NCBI RefSeq assembly: GCF_000003195.3
Contig: NC_012871.2
Span: 52,294,843 to 52,358,842, forward strand
Direction of reading: 5' to 3'
Source of the DNA: Sorghum bicolor
Taxonomy: Eukaryota > Streptophyta > Magnoliopsida > Poales > Poaceae
DNA length: 64,000 nt
Both the position numbers and the translations under genes were made by a program. Under the pieces are notes generated by a model. The model was not told where the DNA came from. It saw only the letters and a list, made by a program, of their open reading frames with translations, and did no database searches. Shown piece by piece: positions 21,973 through 32,211 of the stretch; position 1 is the stretch's first letter; each line of letters opens with the position of its first letter.

Positions 21973-24606
21973 TGTTGACACTAGCTAACACCACTTAGAT
22001 ACTAGGTTGTCATCCCCAGCATGGTGCCAGAGTGTACAAAGGTATTTATAAATGTAAAGGCTCTCTAGAAAATAATCTATTCTATCCGCAAGCGCACAGA
22101 TAAAACACCTCATTGTAGCATTTCACCAGGTAAGTATTCCAGGTATCGTTATTTATAATTTTGCTCAGGAAAAAGGATGAAATGAAAATAAGGATAAATC
22201 TATCAAGGCATAGATTAGAGATAAACTTGCAATAACATGATTACTAATGAGAAACTCGTCACACAGTCACTTACTTTGGCAGGGGGTAAGCCATAATAAT
22301 AATGATAATGAAATATAAGCTCATGGGTAAATAACACAGCGATTAGAAAATAGACTACTCCTCATATATGTAAGGTGACGTCGGATTAGCTAGAGAATGG
22401 ATTCTAAGTTATCTACTATCTACTAAGTCACAATCTACTCTAGTTATCTACAAGATCATATATGGCATAAAAGACTCTTCATTCATGTATAAGGAACATT
22501 GCTAAAGTAAGTCAGAACATCGCAAGACTTACTCCGCAATACAAGTTCTGCCTATCCTATCAACGGAGGGTGGACTATATAAGAATCAATAAAGCTGTCA
22601 CTATCGCGAACTACCACATGACCCGGCCAATAGGATACATTTGCAGGTAAACAACATCTAAGCACCATGCCCACATGTGATCTACCACTTAACTCCCTCG
22701 CGTCAAGAGCTAAGCGCTTTGCAAACTTATACATAAACTCATTATCAATCATAACTATATCAAATATAGAACTAGAGCAAACTAAGAGCATAATAAATAG
22801 AGACATAATACAATTAGAACAAAGTATTAGAGAAAGATATGAAATAACACCAATCTTTATTACCGAAGATCCGAATCCAGAGCGTAGTGCTCTACTTCTC
22901 TAATTGCTATCTAATCAATCCTCTAAACTTGAAGGATTTGGGAGTAGCTAATTCTAATTCTCTGTGGGAGAGATGTCTAAACCCTAACTTTGATGGCTAC
23001 CTCTGATAATGATTTCTCCTCTTCTCTTCTCTCCCCCAATGGTGGAGAGGCCTTGGTTATATAGTCCTTTCAAGTGAATTTGGGCCGTCGGATCAAACCG
23101 ACATTGATCGCACGGTTTTCCTTGATCCATTAGGTTGGTGGAGCACGATCCAAGAGTTTGCTTCGGATTGGCCCCGAGACCTGGGCGGGCGCCCTGCGCC
23201 CGAGCCCGTCCGGTCTCCCGTTCATTCCCGTGGCTTCTGGACTCTTCTAGATTGAGGAAAATTGCGCGGCACGTAATTATCTCGATGTAAACATGACATG
23301 TGGGCCTTCTCTCCATATTTTCTGATAACCCCCTGTAGAAATAGATAAACACTTGGGACACCCTAATTTTTTACTTTTTGGCTTTTTTTGAAAAAATTTT
23401 ACATTTAGCTCCCTCTGGAACATAAACTCATGTTTGGACCTAGTGGATCGGCGCCAGGACTCGTGGCTCCGAGGTTACATATCTCGGCGCCATAGATCTT
23501 GGCTCCGAGATGGTTACTCACGTACAAAGTGGTGACGTGGCTGGTACCTCGGAGCCACAGATCTTGGCTCCGAGCTCGGAGCCACAGATCTTGGCGCCGA
23601 GCTCGGAGCCAAGATCTGTGGCTCCGAGCTCTAATTTAAGAATCACGCCTCAACTTTGTTGTCTGATCGTGGTCTTATTGTTATACCTCCTTTTGGGGTT
23701 CTTGCTCTCCTCTACTCGCCCAATCTCTACTAATCCATACATTTAGCGTTAAAACTTGGATTTGATCTGTAGATCTTTGCTAGCAAGGTAATCTCAGTTT
23801 CCTCCTTATTTTTTACGTATTGATTTGGTATATATTTCTTGTATTTTGCAACCCTAAATATATTTAGTCTTGACAGTGGTTATTTATTTTTGTATTATGT
23901 AACGGTAGAATGCTAAAGCATGGTAAAGCTAGTAACATAATACAAAAATAAATAACCATTGTCAAGACTAAATATATTTAGGGTTCTAAAATACAAGTAA
24001 TATATACCAAATCAATGCGTAAAAAATAAGGAGGGAACTGAGATTACCTTGCTAGCAAAGATCTACGGATCAAATCTAAGTTTTTAAGCCTAAATTTATG
24101 GATTAGTAGAGATTGGGCGGGTAGAGGAGAGCAAGAACCCGAGAAGGATGTATAACAAAAAGATCACGGTTGGGCAGGGAAGCTGAGGGGTGATTCTTAA
24201 ATCAGAGCTTGGAGCCACAGATCTTGGCTCCGAGCTCAGCGCCAAGATCTGTGGCTCCGAGCTTGGAGCCAAGATCTGTGGCTTCGAGGTACCAGCCACG
24301 TCATCGCCACATATGCTGCCACTTTGTACGCGAGTAACCACCTCGGAGCCAAGATTTGTGGCGCCGAGATGTGTAACCTCGGAGCCACAAATCCTGGCGG
24401 CGACCCACTGGGTCCAAACATGAGTTTAAGTTTCTGAAGAGGCTAAATGTGAGTTTTTTCAAAACAAAGGCTAAAAAGTAAAAAGTTAGGACACCAAAGC
24501 TCGTGGAATTCTGTCAGATAAAACCTTAATTCTAGATGTTTGTTTCATATTGATCCTTTTCCTTGTTTAATTGATGGTTAAATTTAGTACTTAAGGACCG
24601 TCAACA
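21973..24606 (-). repeat. 3' LTR (in element orientation) of the Athila-like element, enlarged by a hairpin insertion
   Basis: It matches the other LTR end to end except for about 1.14 kb between about 23351 and 24495, where the other LTR runs straight from GATAAACACC into AAAGCTCGTGG. It contains the TATA-like TTATATAGTCC near 23055. Confidence 0.85.
23351..24495. mobile_element. Giant inverted-repeat (foldback) element
   Basis: Nearly the whole segment is one palindrome: arm 1 about 23357-23900, loop about 23901-23934, arm 2 about 23935-24490. Matching pairs run from the ends (CTAATTTTTTACTTTTT against AAAAAGTAAAAAGTTAG) through TAAACTCATGTTTGGACC, through several GGAGCCACAGATCTTGGC units, to the centre (TTTTTGTATTATGT against ACATAATACAAAAA). 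It is absent from the sister LTR, so it inserted after the retrotransposon did. Borders are ambiguous: flanking TTGGGACAC and TTAGGACAC could be an imperfect 9-bp duplication (MULE-like). Each arm encodes the same short frame (PQILAPSSEPQILA...) in opposite strands, most likely a by-product. Confidence 0.85.
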
Positions 24607-24621
24607 AACTCCCCCAAGCTT
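24607..24621 (-). promoter_or_regulatory. Polypurine tract of the Athila-like element
   Basis: Read on the minus strand, AAGCTTGGGGGAGTT lies directly before the LTR, the standard place for plus-strand priming. The same core AGCTTGGGGGA recurs at 26088-26098 and 28518-28528. Confidence 0.75.
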
Positions 24622-26115
24622 ACCCTTTGCTCGTCCCTGAGCAAACAGGATGGATCAGGAGTTGCTTCGATGTTTTCTTTCCTGACAGACACACATGCTT
24701 ATAAAAATTCTTCTAGATTAGAGTGAAGTGTTATGGAGCTTAGTACCTGCACTTAAGTCTTATGTAATTGAAAGACAAAATAATTAAGTCAAGCACTATT
24801 CCTCCTATCTATACTTCACTTTTCTTCCGGAGTTTTGCATAAGTTTTCAAAAATAAAACTCAAAGTTCCCAGCAATGATTCTCTCAAGTCTCTCTATATG
24901 TGGTATTTGTGGATCCTTACCAAAATGTCACTTACCTATAGCTAATGGAATATTTAAGTGGAGCTCATAGGAGTGAAAAACAGCTCATACATATGTTGTC
25001 TAATCGAGCCATGGATCCAAAGGAACTCAGCATATAATTAAATGTGCATGTGTGGTGGAGTAAATGATAGTAATGATAAAAAACGTATAAGTGATAATAA
25101 AACTTACTTCTCATTGCTCCTCATATTGTTATCTCTCCTCTTCTTTGATCTTTGCTTTGGGAGAACATGGGCTATCTCTTTTCTTTCTTTTTTTTCAGGT
25201 GGGTAGTAGATACCCCTAATTCCACTATCGGACACTTGTCCATTTTTTCCGCTCAAGTGGGCATCTTTGTACCCCCTAATTCTACTCCTGACACTTGTCC
25301 ATTTTTACCTCTCGTCTCACTCTTTTTCTTTCTTTTTCGAGGTTCCGGGCACTTGCCCCTTTTTATTTCCTCATATACTTTTGTATAACCCATGCCTCTT
25401 CTGCATTGAATCTTATTGGAGAGAGAGAATAACAACACTTGGGACAGTGAGTGATAATATTTTTAGCAATTTTAATGAATGGTGGTGAATGGTGTAGTAG
25501 ATGTGTGCAAGTGAATATCTTAATTTAACCACATGAAAAGCTCCTAAGGGTCTACACAGCTCGATCAAACTCAATGTGAATATAGTGAAAGATGTTATAG
25601 CAAGTATGGCTGTGGTAGGAGGTTTGTCATGCTAGGAACTCACCATGTGATTTGTAAGTTTTCAAAATAAATCTCCAGAACTTAGTGTAGTAGGAACATG
25701 ATAAATAGTAGCTCAAACTTTATATTATGTCCTTCTCTTACCTAGACTTTAGTTTTATGCTTCCCACAGATAGTAATTTCAGTTTTAGTAATTCCTGGAA
25801 GAACTCTAATATAAAAGCTAGGTACTTGAAACAAAGCAACTGTTCATCATTTCCATCAAGCATCTTTTTGGTCTTTTATTTATTTTTCTAGAGATTAATA
25901 TGAAAATAAAGCACACTTATCTACACACTCTTTTTATTTTGTTTTTATGTTTATAGAATGCAGTAAATTAAAGCAAGAAAATATTTATTGGGTTTTCTAA
26001 GTTTTTCTCTTTTAAGTAAAACACTAAAATAGAAAAGAATAAATAAGAAGAGCAAATAAAAACTTACTTGATAAATTGGGGAGGAACTCCCCCAAGCTGG
26101 ATGTGGTTGTCGGTC
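24622..26115 (-). other. Noncoding 3' region of the Athila-like element
   Basis: About 1.5 kb between the end of ORF1 and the 3' LTR. It contains a short local repeat (CACTTGTCCATTTTT twice, at about 25227 and 25290) but no credible coding frame on either strand. Confidence 0.55.
26088..26098 (-). other. Internal purine tract after ORF1
   Basis: AGCTTGGGGGA on the minus strand, identical in its core to the tract at the LTR, placed just after the ORF1 stop. Confidence 0.55.
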
Positions 26116-27584
26116 TTACCCATTGTTCCAGAATCGCATCATGGTGGTGATGTTGTCGTTCATTGTTGTGGTATCTTGCCTCAGTTCTTGTAATGCAGTG
26201 GCGTGGTCCTGGTTCCATTTTTGTTGCTGTTCCAGGAGTCGTCCATGTTCTGCTTGCGTATTCTGGATGTCGAGGAGAGTGTTGTCGGTACGGGTGAAGA
26301 AAGCACCGGCCTCTTGGTAGTAGTCGTTCGTGAAAGTGTAGGAGGCGTCAGAGTATCGTCCTGCATCGAATTGGGGTGGAGGTCTGGATCCTGAAGCTCC
26401 ATATAGATCAGTGGAGTACCTGCCCATATGAAAAGGTGGGTTTGTCCACTGGTGATCTTGACTCTCCGGCCATGTCTCCTGTGTTGGCTTTTGTGGTTGC
26501 GCATGTCGAACCCATAGGTCTCGAAGGACTCGAGGGTTGTAGTCGCAATAATGCAGGTGCGCTGCTTCTTCTGGTCCGGGATCAGCTTCATACCAGGTGC
26601 GTTCTCGATGGGTGGTCATCCTTTCAGATCCCACTCGTTGTGGAGCTCTCTGGTTTACCGATGTCACTGCAATCTCAATCAAAAAATTTTGAACAACATA
26701 GAGGCCAAGGTTCAGGTTAGGTAACCGAATCTTGCCTTTATCATCATATAGCATATACATTATGTCCCCTCTTTCTTTAACATCCAAGCTTGTCTAAATG
26801 TGTCATAGCCATGATAAATTCTTAACTCATCTATGAATTCCAGTGATGAATTTTCTAGTAAATGAAGATTAGAGGCTAGACGAGTGATAAGTGAAGTACA
26901 CCCTACTGGTCTCTGAAGACTAGGTATACTAAGCCAATGAGAAACCAAAAGTGTAACAGGTGAAGTGGGTACTTTATTTATAGCAGCATATAGAAATTGT
27001 AAGTCTCCTACCCTTACTTTTCTAATATCATCACGATAGAAAAGATTGTACCCAAGCCATTTGTGGAACATCCTAAGAGTGGGGTGTTCCATGTCACTAG
27101 TTCGGGCTTGATTATAAAAATTATCTCTAGATATCTCTCTCCAGAACTGGTGTCTCTCAAAATTGGGTAGGTCGGAGTCAATGTTCAGGATGCATCTTGA
27201 AGAGAAACCGAGATGGTCGCTCAGTTCTCTCCAAGACAACAAAATCTCCTGTTTGAACATCCGAAAAACAATTCCCCCCTCATAATATTGTAAAGTGCAA
27301 AGAAATTCAAGGGTGAGAAGACGAGAACCCAGCTCAGTTATGTTCCAAAAATTTGTCCAACCTAACATCTGGAAAATTAAGTCGAATTCAGTATCCATAC
27401 CTGTTTCTTGTAGCAAGATTGGATCAAGAGTAGGGGTGTGAATGAAATCTTTGTTCTTTAGCTGCTGGTAAACTTCTTTTTTCCTGCGGGTCTTCAGTCT
27501 AAGGTCTCCTATCTTGAGAAGGACCTTGACTTGCTGATTAGATGAAGATGACGGAGCTTGTGTAGGCGTTGGGTCGACGCTCAT
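26116..27584 (-). pseudogene. ATHILA ORF-1-like protein gene with one frameshift
   Basis: The frame begins at ATG 27584 (MSVDPTPTQAP) and encodes a protein similar in layout to the ATHILA ORF-1 family found downstream of pol in Athila elements. Visible are FQMLGWTNFWNITE, LTLEFLCTLQYYEGGIVF, RELSDHLGFSS and FHKWLGYNLFYRDD. At about 26770 a G run is one base short: the first frame ends in TAA at 26760 and the sequence continues in another frame to a stop at 26116, giving an acidic, Gln-rich C-terminus with a possible coiled coil. The role in the element is unknown. It is not a virus-type envelope that I can recognise; no clear transmembrane segment is seen. Confidence 0.7.
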
Positions 27585-28543
27585 CTCTGACGAGTGTGAG
27601 GAGTGTCAGGATGAACTCCTTGTACCTATGTTCTTGAGAGCCTTCTCTGCGTTCTTCACCTTCTTGAACATCCTGTAGACAAAAGTTGACAGACACACAA
27701 CTAGTGGAAAATGTAAGAGAAAATGTTAGTGCCTATCTGTCCGAAATGTCAGTAGTCCAAGGGTTAGTCGTTCAAGACAAGTTTTTATGTTGGCAGCACC
27801 TCCCCCTAAACAACTTTTACTTCTGCTTGGATAGCGGGATCACTACTTACTAGGTGAAACTCACTCTCTCACTCAAAAACTACCAACTTCTTTCCCACTC
27901 TTCTCTTCCTCTCTACTCCCTTCTTACTTCACTACAAGAGCTCCTTTTCTGGAAACTGAAACTTGCGTGGTTTTCTGGAATGCTGGTGTCAAGAAGATGG
28001 AGGTAGGAGGTGGCAATTTATAGGAGGAAGGAAGGGCAGGGCGGGCGCCCACTTGTGGTGGCCATCCTGGCTGCCTTTTCTCCACTCCCTCCTTTGCTTA
28101 ACTCTTACGCAAAATAATAGATCATGGGTGGTGGTTGTTCGGTGGAAAAGTGTTGTGAGTGGAGTTATGTTGGTGGATCAAATAATGTGATGGGATGTGT
28201 GTGAGGTGTGGTGTATGACATGTGGGACCCAAGGAGTGTGGGTCAAGCTTCTAGAAGATTGCTATAATTAAATATAATGCAGGAAAATCTATGAGGATTA
28301 AAACTTATTTGAAATGATAAGGGAAAATATTTTTGTGCCTCCACAATAATTAATAAATATGGGTTGTTACACACCATAAATATTATTTATATGGGGATTT
28401 TTATTATTATAATAATGCTATGAATATATATGACTAATGCAGGAATTAAATATGCAGGAATTTACTGATGCAGATAAATACCGATTTACCTCCCGATGAG
28501 GGTTTGGGATTTTTGGGTCCCCCAAGCTGGACCTCCAAATCTT
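27585..28543 (-). other. Spacer between protease and ORF1, no RT present
   Basis: Just under 1 kb of noncoding DNA where an autonomous element would have several kb of RT, RNase H and integrase. Splice-like or promoter signals may be present but cannot be confirmed. A purine tract sits at 28518-28528, right after the protease stop. The motif CACTACAAGAGCTCC at about 27931 resembles a CACTA end but has no partner. Confidence 0.55.
28518..28528 (-). other. Internal purine tract after the protease ORF
   Basis: AGCTTGGGGGA on the minus strand, third copy of the tract found beside the 3' LTR. Confidence 0.55.
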
Positions 28544-29176
28544 TTAATCTTCTGAATTACCTTCCTCTGGAGATGGTGTCTCCAGTGGTTCTTCTTCATG
28601 AACTTCCTTCACTATAGAGTCTGTCTCTGGTCTGGGCTTGAATGTGAAGTGTTCTTCTTTTCCGTTTATGTGGGCATTAGCAGTGCTCAGAAATGGCCTT
28701 CCAAGGATGATGGACACTTTTGAGTTAGGACTCATGTCCAGTACCACGAAGTCTACTAGCACAAGAAAATCTCTGATCTTGACAGGAATGTTTTCGGCGA
28801 TGCCCAACGGGTGTCGAACTGATTGATCTGCTAGTTGTAGGCACATTGATGTTGGTTCTAGGATCATATGCTCAAGCTTCTTGTAGATTGATGCTGGCAT
28901 CACACTGATACTTGCTCCAAGATCACAAAGTGCATTGTTGAAATGTTGGTTTCCGATCGAGCAATCAATAGTGGGACATCCTAGATCCTTCTTCTTGTTA
29001 AGAATATCTCTAATGTACTTTGCATATGTGGGTACCTGTATGGCATCAAGTAGAGGTATGTTGACATATAATTTTTGAATGACCTCTACAAACTTACCAA
29101 ACTGCTCATCCGACTGCAGTCCTCTGTTTCTTCTGGGAAATGGCAAATAGTTGGTGTCGTAAAAATCTTTCCTCAT
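28544..29176 (-). CDS. Retropepsin-like aspartic protease of the Athila-like element
   Basis: A 210-residue open frame with the retropepsin active-site stretch ALCDLGASISVMP and the second conserved segment VSIILGRPFLSTANAHI. It ends in an acidic tail (EEPLETPSPEEGNSED) and a stop, where autonomous relatives would continue into RT. The upstream gag frame reaches its own stop at about 29258, so it is now separate from this frame. It probably functioned as the C-terminal part of a gag-pro polyprotein. Confidence 0.75.
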   Translation of the reverse strand: MRKDFYDTNYLPFPRRNRGLQSDEQFGKFVEVIQKLYVNIPLLDAIQVPTYAKYIRDILNKKKDLGCPTIDCSIGNQHFNNALCDLGASISVMPASIYKKLEHMILEPTSMCLQLADQSVRHPLGIAENIPVKIRDFLVLVDFVVLDMSPNSKVSIILGRPFLSTANAHINGKEEHFTFKPRPETDSIVKEVHEEEPLETPSPEEGNSED

Positions 29177-29257
29177 TTCTCCAATTCTTGGTGGTTGTAG
29201 TAGATCTTCTGCTTCAACTGAGTTTTCTTATTCTATTACTGCTGGTTGCATTGGTGC

Positions 29258-30386
29258 TTATGTTCTCTGTTTCTCTTTTGGGTATGGGGGATCCCTGGTG
29301 GCTTTGCCTCCTCTAGTAGTTATATTCTTTACCTCCTCAATGTTAGTGGCAACAGGCAATGCAGCAGCTAGCTTTATTAATTTAAGCTCTACCCTTTTAT
29401 TAAGAGTGTTTTGCTCATCAAAGGCAGTTAATAGAAAATCCATTTTATTGTGTATATCTTTTAGAGATGATTCATTTGTGTCTAGCCTTTGTTTAATTTC
29501 ATCATTAGTTTTTGTTTGTTGAGCAATTATCTCTTTTAATGAAAGTTGCTTTGAAGTGTTACCTGAATTCATACCTTTGCTATTGGGTTGACTTGAGGTA
29601 CGTTGATATTTGTATGTTGTCTCAATGGCCCTTTGATCTTCTTTGAACTTGGCCCTCTGGTCAATCCAATGGAGCAAATTTTCCATCTTGGTTGATAATG
29701 CATTTACTTCTTCTGGTATTTCTTCAGTTTGATGACATTGTTGAGCTTTATCTTGGAACCAGCGTTGGTTTTCTACTATCTTATCCAAAAGTATCTCTAC
29801 TTTTCCAATTGTAAGCTCCAAGAATGATCCTTTAGCAGATGCATCTAGGCACTCACGAGCCTTCTGGGTTAATCCATGGTAGAAGGTCTGCATAAGTAAC
29901 CATGTGGCCATTCCATGGTGAGGACAATCTGATATGTATCCTTGAAAATGCTCCCATGTTTCTTGAATGGTTTCTGTCTTCTGCTATTAGAAACTGACAA
30001 TATTTCCTCTTAAGGCAGGTCTTTCCCATTGGGAAAAACTTTGATAGAAAGGCATCTGACAAGTTCGTCCAGTTGTTGATGTTATCTTGATGAGTGTAGA
30101 ACCACTTCCTCGCTTTTCCTTCTAGTGAGAATGGAAAAAGGCGAAGTAGTATGACGTCTTTGTCGACTCCGTTGATGTGGATTGTGCTTCCAATCTCTAA
30201 GAAATTCTGTAAGTGTTCACAAGCATCTTCATGTGCCTTTCCACTTAATTGTGTAGCTTGTACCAAATTGATGAGGCTTGACTTGAGCTCGAACTCAGGT
30301 GCTCCTTCTTCTACTGCAAATCTTGGACCAGTTGGAATGTTCTCAAGGTTTGGAGCAGAGAATTCCCGTAGGGTCTTCTTTGCCAT
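29258..30386 (-). pseudogene. Gag of the Athila-like element, frameshifted
   Basis: Begins at 30386 (MAKKTLREFSAPNLENIP) and shows a Retrotrans_gag core: LLRLFPFSLEGKARKWFYTH and LSDAFLSKFFPMGKT. After about 30015 the conserved sequence moves to another frame (a one-base lesion plus a stop near 29985). It continues through HHGMATWLLMQTFYHGLT to a Lys/Glu-rich helical tail ending at 29258. The second part overlaps the first in coordinates, so both frames are needed to see the family. Confidence 0.75.
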
Positions 30387-30701
30387 AGCTTCAGCAATTG
30401 GTTGATAGCTTCTTCTTTCTTTCTTGATTGCTTTGGTTCTGATGATGAAGAGTTGAATGTACCAAAGCCAATCCTAATATACCCTGTATAAAAATATAAA
30501 CATAGAAAAAACAACAAGGTGAACCTACCAAAGCAGAGGTGCCTTGTTATGATTTCTCACTTAGTAGCTGTTTTTTATGCAATTATTTCTATATAGTCTA
30601 GTCTAATATTTTATGTGAATAACCTTGACTGTTTTCCTGACTTTCCTTACCGTTCCCATGTATCTCCCTTCTAATTCCCCAGCAATGGCGCCAGTAATGC
30701 T
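30387..30701 (-). other. 5' leader of the Athila-like element
   Basis: Untranslated region between the 5' LTR and gag on the minus strand. It contains the primer site. Confidence 0.6.
30676..30693 (-). promoter_or_regulatory. Primer-binding site (tRNA-Asp type)
   Basis: Minus-strand TGGCGCCATTGCTGGGGA lies 8 bases inside the LTR. It equals the complement of the plant tRNA-Asp 3' end except for two transitions. A tRNA-Asp primer is common in Athila/Tat-related elements. Confidence 0.75.
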
Positions 30702-32211
30702 TGTTGACACTAGCTAACACCACTTAGATACTAGGTTGTCATCCCCAGCATGGTGCCAGAGTGTACAAAGATATTTATAAATGTAAAGGCTCTCTAGAAA
30801 ATAATCTATTCTATCCGCAAGCACACAGATAAAACACCTCATTGTAGCATTTCACCAGGTAAGTATTCCAGGTATCGTTATTTATAATTTTGCTCAGGAA
30901 AAAGGATGAAATGAAAATAAGGATAAATCTATCAAGGCATAGATTAGAGATAAACTTGCAAGTGATTACTAATGAGAAACTCGTCACACAGTCACTTACT
31001 TTGGCAGGGGGTAAGCCATAATAATAATGATAATGAAATATAAGCTCATGGGTAAATAACACAGCGATTAGAAAATAGACTACTCCTCATATATGTAAGG
31101 TGACGTCGGATTAGCTAGAGAATGGATTCTAAGTTATCTACTATCTACTAAGTCACAATCTACTCTAGTTATCTACAAGATCATATATAGCATAAAAGAC
31201 TCTTCATTCATGTATAAGGAACATTGCTAAAGTAAGTCAAAACATCGCAAGACTTACTCCGCAATACAAGTTCTGCTTGTCCTATCAACGGAGGGTGGAC
31301 TATATAAGAATCAACGAAGTTGTCACTATCGCGAACTACCACATGACCCGGCCAATAGGATACATTTGCAGGTAAACAACATCTAAGCACCACGCCCACA
31401 TGTGATCTACCACTTAACTCCCTCGCGTCAAGAGCTAAGTGCTTTGTAAACTTATACATAAACTCATTATCAATCATAACTATATCAAATATAGAACTAG
31501 AGCAAACTAAGAGCATAATAAATAGAGACATAATACAATTAGAACAACGTATTAGAGAAAGATATGAAATAACACCAATCTTTATTACCGAAGATCCGAA
31601 TCCAGAGCGTAGTGCTCTACTTCTCTAATTGCTATCTAATCAATCCTCTAAACTTGAAGGATTGGGGAGTAGCTAATTCTAATTCTCTGTGGGAGAGATG
31701 TCTAAACCCTAACTTTGATGGCTACCTCTAATAATGATTTCTCCTCTTCTCTTCTCTCCCCCAAGGGTGGAGAGGCCTTGGTTATATAGTCCTTTCAAGT
31801 GAATTTGGGCCGTCGGATCAAACCGACATTGATCGCACGGTTTTTCTTGATCCATTAGGTCGGTGGAGCACGATCCAAGAGTTTGGTTCGGATTGGCCCC
31901 GAGACCTGGGCGGGCGTCCAAGGGGGGAGGGCGGGCGCCCTACCCCCGAGCCCGTCCGGTCTCCCGTTCATTCCCGTGGCTTCTGGACTCTTCTAGATTG
32001 AGGAAAATTATGCGGCACCATAATTAGCTCGATGTAAACATGACATATGGGCCTTCTCTCCATATTTTCTGATAACCCCCTGCAGAAATAGATAAACACC
32101 AAAGCTCGTGGAATTCGTTCAGATAAAACCTTAATTCTAGATGTTTGTTTCATATTGATCCTTTTCCATGTTTAATTGATGGTTAAATTTAGTACTTAAG
32201 GACCGTCAACA
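30702..32211 (-). repeat. 5' LTR (in element orientation) of the Athila-like element
   Basis: 1510 bp, near-identical to 21973-24606 without the hairpin insertion. Minor indels, such as a short CCAAGGGGGGAGGG insertion near 31918. The sequence resumes the Tat protease coding frame directly after it. Confidence 0.85.

Larger units (their letters stand above)
21973..32211 (-). mobile_element. Non-autonomous Athila-like LTR retrotransposon (gag-pro-ORF1, no RT/integrase)
   Basis: Two direct LTRs (21973-24606 and 30702-32211) start TGTTGACACTAGC. Internal genes run on the minus strand: gag, aspartic protease, then an ORF resembling the ATHILA ORF-1 family. No reverse transcriptase, RNase H or integrase is present between or after them. 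The primer site at 30676-30693 matches the complement of tRNA-Asp, and a purine tract abuts the other LTR. The insertion sits inside the Tat coding region. The right flank AGCCA and left flank AG-CA fit a 5-bp target duplication with one base lost on the left. Confidence 0.85.

Noticed and set aside
23510..24341. Similar peptides encoded on opposite strands (PQILAPSSEPQ...)
   Set aside because: They are the two arms of the giant hairpin. Mirror-image frames follow from the palindrome and there is no start context or partner exon.
27931..27945. CACTACAAGAGCTCC as a CACTA terminus
   Set aside because: No subterminal repeats and no partner end; probably chance.
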